A stretch of 64,000 bases of DNA from Couchioplanes caeruleus (GCF_023499255.1 NZ_CP092183.1:3654501-3718500); one strand, 5' to 3'; positions 37,504 to 46,832 are shown, counted from the first letter of the stretch. Numbers and translations: made by a program. The notes: a model not told the origin generated them from the sequence alone.

Positions 37504-39096
37504 ATGAGAAGAGTTCTGGCGGCCACCGTTGCCGCCGCGGTCGGGCTCGCGATCGGTGGCGGCGTGATCCCGTCCACCGCGCAGGCCCAGAGCGGTTCCG
37601 GGGCCGGCTACACCCCGCCGCCCATCTCCTGGGGCGAGTGCGCCAGCGCGGGGCTGAAGTCGCGGGGCGCGCAGTGCGGACTGCTGACCGTGCCCCTCGA
37701 CTACGCGAGGCCGGGCGGCACCAAGATCAAGATTGCCGTCTCGCGGATCAAGCACACCTCGGCCGACTACCAGGGCGTCATGCTGACCAACCCGGGTGGC
37801 CCCGGTGGCTCCGGCCTGACCCTGTCGGTGCTCGGCGAGTACGTGCCCGGCGACGTCGGCACGAAGTACGACTGGATCGGCTTCGACCCGCGCGGCGTCG
37901 GTTCCAGCCAGCCCTCGCTGAGCTGCGACGTCGAGTACTTCGGCTACGACCGGCCGTACTACGTGCCGGTCACCAGGTCGCTGGAGAAGACGTGGCTGGC
38001 CAAGGCCAAGGGCTACGCGAAGGCCTGTGACCGGGCGGGCGGCGCGCTGCTCGACCACGTCAAGACCACCGACTCGGTCGCCGACATGGAGAGCATCCGC
38101 AAGGCGCTGGGCGCCAAGCAGATCAACTTCTACGGCTTCTCGTACGGGACGTACCTCGGCCAGGTCTACGCGACGCTGCACGCCGACAAGGTGCGCCGGA
38201 TGGTCCTCGACGGCAACGTCGACCCGCGGCGCGTCTGGTACGCGGCGAACCTCGACCAGGACGTGGCGTTCGACAAGAACATGGACGTCGACTTCGCCTG
38301 GGTGGCCAGGTACGACTCCGTGTACCACCTCGGCTCCACCGCCAAGGTCGTGAAGAAGAAGTACTACGCGACCCTGCAGCAGCTGCGCAAGAAGCCGGCC
38401 GGCGGGATCATCGGCCCGGACGAGTGGAACGACATCTTCGTGTCCGCGGGGTACTACGTGTTCGGCTGGCAGGACGTGGCCGAGGCGTTCGCGGCGTGGG
38501 TCAACGACGGCGACTCCAAGCCGCTCGAGGCGCAGTACGCCGCCCCGGGCGAGCCCGGCGCCGACAACAACTACGCCATGTACCTCGCGACCCAGTGCAG
38601 CGACGTCAAGTGGCCGCAGAGCTGGGACAAGTGGCGCCGTGACAACTGGCGGACGTACGCCAAGGCGCCGTTCATCACCTGGAACAACGCCTGGTACAAC
38701 GCGCCCTGCCTGAACTGGGGCGCCAAGCCGGGCACGCCCGTCACGGTCAACGGCAAGAAGGCCCCGCCGATCCTGCTGATCAGCGAGACCAACGACGCCG
38801 CCACGCCGTACTCGGGCAGCCTCGAGGTCCGCAAGCGCTTCCCGCGCTCGGTGCTCCTGGAGGGCGTCGGCGGCACCACGCATGCCGGCTCGCTCAACGG
38901 CGTCGCCTGCACCGACGACACCATCGCCGCGTACCTGGACACCGGCGCGCTGCCGACCCGGGTGCACGGCAACCGTTCCGACAAGCAGTGCGAGCCCGTC
39001 CCGGCGCCGGACCCCACGGCCGCCGCGGCGAAGAGCCTCAGCGCGACCGCCGGCGCGAGCCGGGTCCCGCTGCGGGACCTGGTCACGATCCGCTGA
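37504..39096 (+). CDS. Secreted S33-family tripeptidyl aminopeptidase-like hydrolase
   Basis: A 530-residue protein from ATG 37504 with GGAGGC upstream. Signal peptide about 1-28 (VLAATVAAAVGLAIGGG, STAQA-Q). Alpha/beta hydrolase core: LTNPGGPGGSGL (oxyanion), FYGFSYGTYLG (nucleophile Ser), ISETNDAATPYSG (Asp) and GTTHAGSL (His), with a cap between. It matches the Streptomyces secreted tripeptidyl aminopeptidases that trim tripeptides from N-termini of exported proteins. A strong hairpin follows the stop. Confidence 0.88.
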   Translation: MRRVLAATVAAAVGLAIGGGVIPSTAQAQSGSGAGYTPPPISWGECASAGLKSRGAQCGLLTVPLDYARPGGTKIKIAVSRIKHTSADYQGVMLTNPGGPGGSGLTLSVLGEYVPGDVGTKYDWIGFDPRGVGSSQPSLSCDVEYFGYDRPYYVPVTRSLEKTWLAKAKGYAKACDRAGGALLDHVKTTDSVADMESIRKALGAKQINFYGFSYGTYLGQVYATLHADKVRRMVLDGNVDPRRVWYAANLDQDVAFDKNMDVDFAWVARYDSVYHLGSTAKVVKKKYYATLQQLRKKPAGGIIGPDEWNDIFVSAGYYVFGWQDVAEAFAAWVNDGDSKPLEAQYAAPGEPGADNNYAMYLATQCSDVKWPQSWDKWRRDNWRTYAKAPFITWNNAWYNAPCLNWGAKPGTPVTVNGKKAPPILLISETNDAATPYSGSLEVRKRFPRSVLLEGVGGTTHAGSLNGVACTDDTIAAYLDTGALPTRVHGNRSDKQCEPVPAPDPTAAAAKSLSATAGASRVPLRDLVTIR

Positions 39097-39102
39097 CCGG
39101 CC

Positions 39103-39136
39103 ACCGGCCCGGGAGCCATCCGGCTCCCGGGCCGGT
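39103..39136. terminator. 15-bp perfect hairpin terminator
   Basis: ACCGGCCCGGGAGCC (39103-39117) and GGCTCCCGGGCCGGT (39122-39136) form a perfect 15-bp stem with a 4-nt loop, 6 nt after the peptidase stop. No T-run, as often in actinobacteria. It separates the gene from the convergent P450. Confidence 0.8.
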
Positions 39137-39187
39137 GCGTGACCGGGTGACGAGAGGTGTCCCGGGCCGGTGCGTGACCGGGTGACG
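39126..39187. repeat. 27-bp direct repeat, two copies plus a degenerate third
   Basis: The sequence opening CCCGGGCCGGTGCGTGACCG and ending GGTGACG occurs at 39126-39152 and 39161-39187, 35 bp apart; a degraded version (CCGGGCCGGTGGGTCACCAG) follows at about 39195. The first copy includes the right arm of the terminator hairpin, so each copy can pair with the left arm. Confidence 0.85.
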
Positions 39188-39206
39188 GGGCTTCCGGGCC
39201 GGTGGG

Positions 39207-40412
39207 TCACCAGGCGACGGGCAGCTCCCGCAGCCCGCGGACCAGCAGGCCGGTCTTCCACGGCAGGTCCTTCTCGTCCACCGCCAGCCGCAGCTCCGGC
39301 AGCCGGCCGAGCAGCGTCCGCAGTGCCACCTGCAGTTCCATGCGGGCCAGCTGCGCGCCCAGGCAGTGGTGCACGCCGTGGCCGAAGCCGACGTGCGGGT
39401 TCGCCTCGCGGGTGAAGTTGAGGCCGTCCGCATCGCCGAACACCGACGCGTCCCGGTTGGCCGAGGACAGCGCCGGGATCACCGGTTCGCCGGCGCGGAT
39501 GCGCACGCCGCTCAGCTCGAGGTCCTCGGTGGCGTAGCGGGCGAACGCCGCGGCGGCCCCCAGCGGCACGTAGCGCAGCAGCTCCTCCACGGCGCCCGGG
39601 ATGCGCTCCGGGTCGTGGCGCAGCTCCGCCAGCTTCGCCGGGTGGGTGAGCAGCACGTACATGAAGTTCGAGATCTGGGTGACCGTGGTCTCGTGCCCGG
39701 CGGCCAGCAGCCCCGCGGCCAGCTCCACCATCTCCTGCTCGCTCAGCCGGTCCTCGTTGTCGCGGGCCAGCACCAGCGCGCCGATCAGGTCGTCGGTCGG
39801 CGTCGTCCGCCGCTGCGCGATCAGCCCCGCCATGTACGCGTGCAGGCTCGCCATGTACTCGCCGATCCGCTCCGGCGTCAGCGACGTGGTGGACACGATC
39901 GCCTCGGACCACGTCCGGAACAGGTGCTGGTCCTCGGGCGGTACGCCCAGCAGCCGGCAGATCACGCGTACCGGCAGCGGGGTGGAGAAGGCCTCCACCA
40001 GGTCCGCCGGCGGTCCCGCCGCGACCATCGCGTCGATGAGCTCGTTCGCGATGTCGGTGGTGCCGGGGCGCAGCTGCTCCACCCGGCGGGCGGTGAACGC
40101 CTTGGCCACCAGGCGGCGCAGCCGGCTGTGGTCCGGCGGGTCCATCGCCAGGATGCCGGTGCCGATCTGCCGGGGCGTGGTCCGCGGCTCGTCGCGTCCC
40201 ACCGCGGCGGCGCGGCTGAAGCGGGGGTCACCGAGGACGGTCCTGACGTCCTGGAGGCGGGTGGCCAGCCACGCCTCCTCTCCGAACGGCAGCCGGACCC
40301 GGGTCACCGGCTCCTCCCGGCGAAGGTGGGCGTAGAGGGGGTCGAGGTCGAGGCGGTCGGGGTCGCTGAACGGGTACGAACGCGCCGCACCGGCCTGCCG
40401 GGTGTCGGTCAT
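39207..40412 (-). CDS. Cytochrome P450
   Basis: A 401-residue bacterial P450 from ATG 40412 with AGGAG 5 nt upstream. Motifs: I-helix LLAAGHETTVTQ, K-helix EELLR, heme ligand FGHGVHHCLGAQLARMELQ with the axial Cys. The protein class (CYP107/CYP105-like monooxygenases) hydroxylates small molecules using ferredoxin. No ferredoxin, reductase or biosynthetic cluster lies beside it, so substrate and redox partner are unknown. Confidence 0.92.
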   Translation of the reverse strand: MTDTRQAGAARSYPFSDPDRLDLDPLYAHLRREEPVTRVRLPFGEEAWLATRLQDVRTVLGDPRFSRAAAVGRDEPRTTPRQIGTGILAMDPPDHSRLRRLVAKAFTARRVEQLRPGTTDIANELIDAMVAAGPPADLVEAFSTPLPVRVICRLLGVPPEDQHLFRTWSEAIVSTTSLTPERIGEYMASLHAYMAGLIAQRRTTPTDDLIGALVLARDNEDRLSEQEMVELAAGLLAAGHETTVTQISNFMYVLLTHPAKLAELRHDPERIPGAVEELLRYVPLGAAAAFARYATEDLELSGVRIRAGEPVIPALSSANRDASVFGDADGLNFTREANPHVGFGHGVHHCLGAQLARMELQVALRTLLGRLPELRLAVDEKDLPWKTGLLVRGLRELPVAW

Positions 40413-40576
40413 GCGTGCTCCTGCCATCGCGGACGATCGGGATCTAGACACGCTGAGCTATATCGAAGACACGGATAGTAATAGATGGGCGTCGTTGAAC
40501 GGAACCCCGGCGACTGCGGCGGGCGCCGCGAGCCGTATCGTGCGGCGCGCCGTCATTCGGGTTAGGAGCCACGTCC

Positions 40577-41104
40577 ATGTACGACCACCAGCAGTCCCAG
40601 CAGCCGCAGCAGCCGTGGGGGCCGCCGCAGGGCGGGGGAGCCATCGCGCTCACCCTGAAGTACAACCCGCTCGCCTTCCTGCTGGGGTTGTTCAAGCCGC
40701 AGGTGGAGGTCAACGGTCACCCGGCCGGGAACGCCTGGGGCCGTACGGTCGTGCCGGTGCCCGCCGGTCAGCACCACGTCCACGTGCACGTGCCGTACCT
40801 GCTGCCGTCCCGGGTGGGTGTCGCCGATCTGGGTGTCACCGTGCACCCCGGCCAGACCGTCGAGCTGGAGTACCGGGCCCCGATGGTGGCCTTCATGCGC
40901 GGCGCGCTCGGCGCCCCGCCGCAGAAGTATCCCGGCATGGCGTTCACCATCGCGATGTTCGCCGTGGTGGGCGTGATCCTGCTCTGTGTCTGCGGCGGCG
41001 TCCTCGTCGCCGCGATGAGCGGCGGTGACTCGAGCACCGCGAGCGGCCTGCCCACCATGGTGGCGGCGGCATTCACCGGCGGCAATGGAGCTTGCTCCGG
41101 GTGA
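40577..41104 (+). CDS. Proline/glutamine-rich membrane protein of unknown function
   Basis: A 175-residue protein from ATG 40577 behind TAGGAG. The first 25 residues are Gln/Pro-rich (HQQSQQPQQPWGPPQGGG); residues 26-105 look like a beta-rich domain (LTLKYNPLAFLLGLFKP, VEVNGHPAG, VVPVPAGQHHVHVHVPYL, VTVHPGQTVELEYRAP), a PEGA-like pattern; a single TM segment is at about 122-145. No family is certain. A DivIVA-like gene follows 74 nt later. Confidence 0.65.
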   Translation: MYDHQQSQQPQQPWGPPQGGGAIALTLKYNPLAFLLGLFKPQVEVNGHPAGNAWGRTVVPVPAGQHHVHVHVPYLLPSRVGVADLGVTVHPGQTVELEYRAPMVAFMRGALGAPPQKYPGMAFTIAMFAVVGVILLCVCGGVLVAAMSGGDSSTASGLPTMVAAAFTGGNGACSG

Positions 41105-41178
41105 TCGAACGGTTGCTCTCTGCGGCTCGCGGAGGCGTCGCCGCCGTTGGTAGCATGCCGCCGTTCTAGGAGGTCTCG

Positions 41179-41943
41179 GTGACGGACAATCGGATGAAGG
41201 ATCGCGTGAAGGTCATGTTCAACGGGACCCACCCCGAAGGCGCCACGTCGGAACACGCCCTGATCAACCCCAACGGGCAGGGGGTGCCGTCCGCGCAGGC
41301 GCTGCAGGTGCTGACCATGGCGCAGCGCACCGCCGAGGAGCACCTGTCCCGGGCCCAGCACGAGGCCGACAAGATCCGCACCGAGGCGCTGGCCGCGGCC
41401 GAGGAGATCGGCCGCGAGGCGCAGATGCACGCCCACAACGTGCGGCGCGAGGCCGAGCAGGTGCTGCTCGACGCCCGGGCCGCCGCCGAGCAGACCGCCC
41501 GCGACGCCCAGATGCGCGCCGAGGAGGCCCAGCGCAGCGCCGCCAAGGTGGTGCTCGAGGCGCGCGGCGAGGCGGGCCGGATCACCGCCGACGCCCAGGC
41601 CAACGCCGATCAGCTGCGCCTGGCCGCGCAGCAGCGCTACGACGACGTGGTCGGCAGCCTCGGCGCCCGGCGCGAGGCGCTGCAGCAGCAGATCGAGGCC
41701 CTGGAGCGCTTCGACCGCGAGTACCGCGCCCGGCTGACCGGCTTCATGCAGACCCAGCTGCGCGCCCTCTGGGTCGACCAGCCGCAGGTCACCGGCGAGC
41801 TGCCCGAGCAGCAGCACGACGAGGCCGTCGTGGTGGAGGTCGTCGAGGACGCCGAGCCGGCGCACGACGAGGACGAGGCCGCCGAGGACGCCGAGGACGG
41901 CCGCGCCGGGCGGCACGGCGTTCACGCGTCGCGCGACGAGTAG
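41179..41943 (+). CDS. DivIVA/Wag31-like coiled-coil protein
   Basis: A 254-residue protein from GTG 41179 behind AGGAGG. Residues 45-200 are a long Ala/Glu/Arg heptad coiled coil with repeated EADKIRTEA-like units; it closes with LERFDREYRARLTGFMQTQL, a segment typical of DivIVA/Wag31 C-termini. An acidic tail (EDAEPAHDEDEAAEDAED) follows. The membrane-binding DivIVA N-domain is absent. Relatives organise polar growth or the cytoskeleton in actinobacteria. It overlaps the convergent amidohydrolase by 22 nt. Confidence 0.75.
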   Translation: MTDNRMKDRVKVMFNGTHPEGATSEHALINPNGQGVPSAQALQVLTMAQRTAEEHLSRAQHEADKIRTEALAAAEEIGREAQMHAHNVRREAEQVLLDARAAAEQTARDAQMRAEEAQRSAAKVVLEARGEAGRITADAQANADQLRLAAQQRYDDVVGSLGARREALQQQIEALERFDREYRARLTGFMQTQLRALWVDQPQVTGELPEQQHDEAVVVEVVEDAEPAHDEDEAAEDAEDGRAGRHGVHASRDE

Positions 41944-43538
41944 ACCCGCTCCCCGGCGACGTAGGTGATCGCCACCCGGGCCGCGGCGATCTCCTGCGGC
42001 GGCCCGGCCAGCGGGTCCCGGTCGAGCACCACCAGGTCCGCGCGGCTGCCCGCGCTCAGCGTGCCGCTGTCGTCGAGATGATTCACGTACGCCGACCCCG
42101 ACGTGTACGCGCGCAGCGCCGTCGCCGGGTCGAGCCGCTGCTCCGGCAGGAACACCGGCCGGTCCTGGCCGGGCAGCACCCGGTTCACCGCCACGTGCAC
42201 GGCCTGCAGCGGGTCGGGGCTGCTCACCGGCCAGTCGCTGCCCGCGGCCAGGCGTGCGCCCGAGCGGTACAGGTCCCCGAACGGGTACTGCCGCGCGGCC
42301 AGCTCCGGGTCGAGGAACGGGATCGTCAGCTCGTCCATCTGCGGCTCGTGCGCGGCCCACAGCGCCTGCAGGTTCGCGGTCGCGCCGAGCGGGCGGAACC
42401 GGCGTACGTCATCCGGATGGACGACCTGCAGATGCGCGAGGTGCGGACGGGTGTCGCTCGGGCCGTTGGCCGCGCGGGCGGCCGCGACCGCGTCGAGGGC
42501 CGCGCGCACCGCCCGGTCGCCCAGCGCGTGGAAATGCCCCTGGAAGCCGAGCCGGTCCAGCTCGGTGACGTAGCCGGGCAGGGCGCCGGGGTCGATGAAG
42601 GACAGCCCGCTGTTGGCCGTCGGCTGCCCGCAGGCGTCGCGGTACGGGGCCGTCATCGCGGCCGTGAAGTTCTCGGCGACGCCGTCGAGCATGAACTTGA
42701 CCGTGCCGCAGCGCAGCGGGCCGGCCGTGAACCGCTCGCGTTCGTCCACGAGCGACGGAATCTGCTCGGCGCCGCGCTCGCGGTCCCACCACAGCGCCCC
42801 CACGACGGGGGAGACCAGCGACCCGTCCGTGGCCGCGGCCAGGTAGGCGTCCGAGACGTCGGGGTAGCCGTTCGTGGCGCACAGCATCGCGTCCTGCCAC
42901 GCGGTCACCCCCAGCGAGTGCAGCAGCCGCTGCGCCCGCAGCAGCCCGGCCAGCCGGTCGGCCGGGGTGGCGGCCGGGACCAGCGCCTCGACCAGCGCCA
43001 TCGCGCCTTCCTGCAGCCCGCCCACCGGGTCGCCGCCAGGCCCGCGGTCGATGCGGCCGTCGGCGGGATCGGGCGTACGGGCGGTGACGCCGGCCAGCTC
43101 CAGCGCCCGGCTGTTCACCCACGCGGCGTGGTGATCGCGGTTCATCAGGAACACCGGCCGGCCGGGGACGACCCGGTCGAGCAGCTCCTTGCCCGGTACG
43201 CCGCCCGGGAAGCTCTCCATCGACCATCCGCCCCCGACGATCCACTCCTCGTGCGGGTGCGCGTCCGCGTACGCCCGCACCCGGCGCAGGTACTCGACCA
43301 CGTCGGTGGTGCCGCTGAGGTCGCACAGGTCCAGCTCCAGCCCGCCGAACACGGCGTGCACGTGCGCGTCCTGGAAGCCCGGCAGCAGCAGCCGCCCGCG
43401 CAGGTCGACCACCTCCGTACGCGGCCCCGCCAGCTCGCGCACGTCGTCGTGGCCGGCCGCGAGGATGCGGCCGTCGCGGACGAGCAGCGCGCTCGCGTCC
43501 GTACCGAACAGCGGCCCGCCGGTGAAGAGCAGATCCAT
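41922..43538 (-). CDS. YtcJ-like amidohydrolase
   Basis: A 538-residue metal-dependent amidohydrolase from ATG 43538. Metal ligands of the superfamily: LLPGFQDAHVHAVFGG (HxH), GHFHALGDRAV and AAGSDWPVSSPDPL with the catalytic Asp. Gln/Asn-rich substrate region and the N- and C-terminal beta-sandwich domain (LLVRDGRILAAG, ADLVVLDRDPLAG) are present. YtcJ/exoenzyme-type members act on amides, formamides or esters, often unknown. Divergent from the aldo/keto reductase across the MerR-type promoter. Confidence 0.88.
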   Translation of the reverse strand: MDLLFTGGPLFGTDASALLVRDGRILAAGHDDVRELAGPRTEVVDLRGRLLLPGFQDAHVHAVFGGLELDLCDLSGTTDVVEYLRRVRAYADAHPHEEWIVGGGWSMESFPGGVPGKELLDRVVPGRPVFLMNRDHHAAWVNSRALELAGVTARTPDPADGRIDRGPGGDPVGGLQEGAMALVEALVPAATPADRLAGLLRAQRLLHSLGVTAWQDAMLCATNGYPDVSDAYLAAATDGSLVSPVVGALWWDRERGAEQIPSLVDERERFTAGPLRCGTVKFMLDGVAENFTAAMTAPYRDACGQPTANSGLSFIDPGALPGYVTELDRLGFQGHFHALGDRAVRAALDAVAAARAANGPSDTRPHLAHLQVVHPDDVRRFRPLGATANLQALWAAHEPQMDELTIPFLDPELAARQYPFGDLYRSGARLAAGSDWPVSSPDPLQAVHVAVNRVLPGQDRPVFLPEQRLDPATALRAYTSGSAYVNHLDDSGTLSAGSRADLVVLDRDPLAGPPQEIAAARVAITYVAGERVYSSRDA

Positions 43539-43561
43539 GGCTGGAGCATCGCACGAAGGTG

Positions 43562-43592
43562 TTGACCTGGAGCGCGCTCCAGGTCCTACCGT
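43562..43592 (+). promoter_or_regulatory. MerR-type promoter with 20-bp palindromic spacer
   Basis: TTGACC (43562-43567) and TACCGT (43587-43592) are separated by 19 bp, the over-long spacer typical of MerR-family targets. The spacer region holds the perfect palindrome ACCTGGAGCGCGCTCCAGGT (43565-43584). A transcript starting 6-8 nt beyond the -10 begins at GTG 43600, so the message would be leaderless. Confidence 0.8.
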
Positions 43593-43599
43593 CGTTGCC

Positions 43600-44610
43600 G
43601 TGCAGACGACGGAACTGGGGCGCACCGGCGAGCAGGTGAGCGTGCTCGCCCTCGGCGCCATGCAGATGGGTAACGCGACGGACGAGGCGGACTCGGTCCG
43701 GATCCTGGACCGCTACCTCGAGGTGGGCGGGTCCTTCATCGACACCGCCGACTGCTACGAGTGGTGGGCCCGGCGGGGCAGCCGCGGCGGCGAGAGCGAG
43801 GAGCTGCTCGGCCGGTGGATGCGCGCGGGCGGCCGGCGCGACCGGGTCTTCCTCGCGACCAAGGGCAGCGCGCTGCCGCGCTCCTCGCCGCAGCTGTGGG
43901 ACGCCGATGGCACCCCCGACTGGGACCTGGCCCGGCGCACCTTCGCCGGGGCGGGCGCGCAGACGCTGCGGGACGCCCTCGACGGGAGCCTGCGGCGGCT
44001 CGGCACCGACCACGTGGACCTCTACTACATCCACGTGGACGACCGGAACACCCCGCTGGAGGAGACCCTCGAGACCCTCGCCGGCTTCGTCCGCGCCGGC
44101 AAGGTACGCCACCTGGGCTGGTCGAACGTCCGCACGTGGCGGCTCGAACGCATCCGGCAGCTGTGCGAGCGCAACGGGTGGCCGCTGCCCGTGGCGGTGC
44201 AGCAGCAGCACACGTACCTGCGCCCGCGGGGCGGGGTGGACAACGTGTCGATCGTCGGCGCCGAGCAGCTGGACTACCTGCGCGAGCACGACGACCAGAC
44301 GCTGGTGGCGTACTCGCCGATCCTCAAGGGCGTCTACGACGACGCGGCCAAGCGCGGCGGGCACTGGGCGATGGAGGCGTACGCCGGCCCCGACTCCGAC
44401 GCGCGCATCAGGGCGCTCGCCGAGGTGGCCGCGGAGACCGGCGTGACCCCGAACCAGCTCGTGCTGGCGTGGCTGCTGCACCAGCGCGAACCCCGCGTGC
44501 TGCCGCTGATCGGCCCGCGTACGCCCCAGCAGTTCGAGGACGCCCTCCCGGCGCTGGACGTCAAGCTGACTCCGGAGCAGCTCGCCCGCCTCGACACCGC
44601 CGGGGCCTGA
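43600..44610 (+). CDS. Aldo/keto reductase
   Basis: A 336-residue NADPH-dependent oxidoreductase starting at GTG 43600, which matches the expected transcription start. Catalytic residues: GSFIDTADCYEWW (Asp, Tyr), VFLATKGS (Lys) and LYYIHVDDRN (His); barrel signature GKVRHLGWSN and NQLVLAWLL. It reduces aldehydes or ketones. The MerR-type promoter implies induction by a small molecule or aldehyde, but no merR gene adjoins. Its stop is directly followed by that of the convergent gene. Confidence 0.9.
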   Translation: MQTTELGRTGEQVSVLALGAMQMGNATDEADSVRILDRYLEVGGSFIDTADCYEWWARRGSRGGESEELLGRWMRAGGRRDRVFLATKGSALPRSSPQLWDADGTPDWDLARRTFAGAGAQTLRDALDGSLRRLGTDHVDLYYIHVDDRNTPLEETLETLAGFVRAGKVRHLGWSNVRTWRLERIRQLCERNGWPLPVAVQQQHTYLRPRGGVDNVSIVGAEQLDYLREHDDQTLVAYSPILKGVYDDAAKRGGHWAMEAYAGPDSDARIRALAEVAAETGVTPNQLVLAWLLHQREPRVLPLIGPRTPQQFEDALPALDVKLTPEQLARLDTAGA

Positions 44611-45486
44611 TCAGGGGACGGCCAGCCGGCGCGCCCTGGCGCTGAGGGCCTCCACCCGTTCGGTGAGGCTCCCGGCCGTCCGCTCGTCGGCGGCCGCGAG
44701 CTCGTCGAGCAGCGCCGTGTAGTCGGACACCAGGCGCCGGAACCGACGCCGGAAGGCGCCGGACTCGTGGTCGCGGGCGTCCAGGTCGATGATCTGCTGC
44801 GCCAGGACGGCCGCGGCCGCGCTCAGCGCCGTGCGGGCGTCCCCGGCCTCGGCGAGCCGGCTGCGGCGGTCCGCGGCCAGCCGCCCGGCCCGGCGTCCGG
44901 CCGCGAAGACGACGGCCGAGCCGAGCAGTACCGCCAGCACGGCCGCCGCGGCCACCAGGTAGCGCGGCAGCGACGGGCTGATCGTGCGGGCGCCGTCGGG
45001 CACCGTGCCGGAGCGCACGAGCGTGTCGTAATTGACCACGACGACCTTCAGGGCGTCCAGCGGCCGGTCCGGGAACTGGTCCACGCCCCGCCCGATGGTC
45101 GTCTCGGCGACGAACGCGCGCCCGAAGTTCTCGTCGCCGACCCCGGGCAGCAGCGCGCATCCGTACTGCTCGTACTCGTCGCCGTCGCGGGCCAGCACCA
45201 GCACCAGCGTGCCGTCCGCGGCGTGCCGTACCCGGTCGCAACCCTGCCGCAGGTCCGCGCCCGGCTCGAGGAGCAGCACGACGAGCCGGCGGTTGCCGAC
45301 GACCCGCTCGGCGGCCGCCTCGTCCAGGCCGGTGCCGGGGGCCGCGTACACCGACGAGGTGCGCACGTCGCGGGCGACCGTCCCGTCCAGGACGCCGCCC
45401 GACCACAGCGCCCAGCCGGCCAGCGCCAGGCACGCCAGCACGGCGAGGCCGAACGGCGTGGCCAGGAACCTGCCGATCCTGCTCAT
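44611..45486 (-). CDS. Membrane protein of unknown function (third gene of operon)
   Basis: A 291-residue protein from ATG 45486, overlapping the previous stop by 4 nt (ATGA). One N-terminal TM (about 9-30), an extracytoplasmic domain of about 140 residues with a Cys pair (GADLRQGCDRV, YGCALLPG), a second TM at about 170-195 and a cytoplasmic helical tail rich in Arg/Ala (RSRLAEAGDARTALSAA). TPM-like fold is possible but not demonstrated. Its partners in the operon share the same two-TM plan. Confidence 0.7.
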   Translation of the reverse strand: MSRIGRFLATPFGLAVLACLALAGWALWSGGVLDGTVARDVRTSSVYAAPGTGLDEAAAERVVGNRRLVVLLLEPGADLRQGCDRVRHAADGTLVLVLARDGDEYEQYGCALLPGVGDENFGRAFVAETTIGRGVDQFPDRPLDALKVVVVNYDTLVRSGTVPDGARTISPSLPRYLVAAAAVLAVLLGSAVVFAAGRRAGRLAADRRSRLAEAGDARTALSAAAAVLAQQIIDLDARDHESGAFRRRFRRLVSDYTALLDELAAADERTAGSLTERVEALSARARRLAVP

Positions 45487-46832
45487 GTGAGCCGCTCCCG
45501 CAGATAGTCGGCCGGGCGATATCCCGGGTACGGCAGCAGCCGGGCGGCCTCGTCCAGGTCGGCCTCGGCGCCGGCGAGCAGGTTGCGGACGTGCGGGTCC
45601 GGCAGGTCGTCGTCGAACGCCGACCGGGCCGCGGTGAGGGCGGTGATGCCCCGGGTCAGCGCGGCCTCGCTGCGGCGGTCGGTGAGCGCGGACATCTCCA
45701 CCGCCAGCGCGGTCAGCCCGGCGAGGCGCGCGGGCAGGCCCGGCTCCGGCCGCGAGCGGGGCCGGCGCAGCGGGCGCAGCAGGGACCGCACCGACAGCGC
45801 GAAGAACGCCCCGGCGCAGGCGACGAAGAGCCACGGCAGCAGGGGAAGGGCCACCCGCAGCGGGTCGGCCGGACGGTACGGCAGCGGCCGGTCGAACAGC
45901 CCCGCGTACCGCACGTCGGTCACCCGCCCGAGGTACGCGCCCAGCACGTTCGCCTGCGGGTACGCGTACCGGCCGAGCCGGTCGCCGAACTGCGCGTAGA
46001 ACCCGGCCGCGGTCACCTCCGCGAAGTCACCCGCGTCCGGGCCGTGGTACTCGATCCAGTCGCCGTGCAGCTCGACGATCGGCCGGCCAGGGAACAGCCG
46101 CGTGAGCGCCGGCCCGTAGCGCAGCAAGGGCGCCTCCGGGGACTGCCGGGGCAGCGCGACGTACAGCGCGTCGCCGCCGGGAAACGCCTCCTGCCGCGGG
46201 ACCCGCGTGAGCGTGGCCCCCGGCGCGGTGTAGAGCCCGGTACGCCGCAGCTGCGCCGCCACCACCGCGAGCTCGGCCGCCGTCGGCTCACGCCACCGCA
46301 GCCGGTCGACGTCGGCCGGCGACGGTTGCTCCCGTAGCCCGGCGATCAGCGTGACCAGCAGGTTCGTCACGTCGCCGGCGGCGAACTCGGCGCGCCAGTC
46401 GTCCAGGGAGTCCCCGGTCGCCTGGTACGCGCCGCCGGTCACCTGGGTGCCGATCACGCGGATGGTGGCGTCCTTCACGTCGCGGACCCGGTCCCGCTCC
46501 GCCTCGTCGAGACCCGGCGGCGCCACCAGGATCCGCATCGGCTCGGCGCCCATCGCGGCGCGTACCCGACCCTCGTCCCACCGCGCGACCGAACCGGGCA
46601 GCCGGACCACCTCGGCGGCGCGGACCATGGCGGTCATCTGCTCGACGGACGGCACGGTGGCGTCGCTCAGCTCCCCGGCGGAACCCTCGGTCACCCCGGC
46701 CGGCGGCGACGGCGAACGCCCGTAGCTCACGTCGACGCTCTGCCGCTGCGCGACGACGAAGACGACCAGGGCGGCGACCGCGGCGGCCAGCGCCACCCAG
46801 CGCGCCACCTCGCGCAGCCGGCGGTCAGCCAT
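45483..46832 (-). CDS. Membrane protein of unknown function (second gene of operon)
   Basis: A 449-residue protein from ATG 46832, overlapping the upstream gene by 8 nt. N-terminal TM at about 10-28 (VALAAAVAALVVFVVAQ), a large extracytoplasmic region of about 300 residues, a second TM at 325-350 (VALPLLPWLFVACAGAFFAL) and a cytoplasmic helical tail. No enzyme motif was recognised. Translationally coupled to both neighbours, so the three probably form one complex. Confidence 0.7.
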   Translation of the reverse strand: MADRRLREVARWVALAAAVAALVVFVVAQRQSVDVSYGRSPSPPAGVTEGSAGELSDATVPSVEQMTAMVRAAEVVRLPGSVARWDEGRVRAAMGAEPMRILVAPPGLDEAERDRVRDVKDATIRVIGTQVTGGAYQATGDSLDDWRAEFAAGDVTNLLVTLIAGLREQPSPADVDRLRWREPTAAELAVVAAQLRRTGLYTAPGATLTRVPRQEAFPGGDALYVALPRQSPEAPLLRYGPALTRLFPGRPIVELHGDWIEYHGPDAGDFAEVTAAGFYAQFGDRLGRYAYPQANVLGAYLGRVTDVRYAGLFDRPLPYRPADPLRVALPLLPWLFVACAGAFFALSVRSLLRPLRRPRSRPEPGLPARLAGLTALAVEMSALTDRRSEAALTRGITALTAARSAFDDDLPDPHVRNLLAGAEADLDEAARLLPYPGYRPADYLRERLT

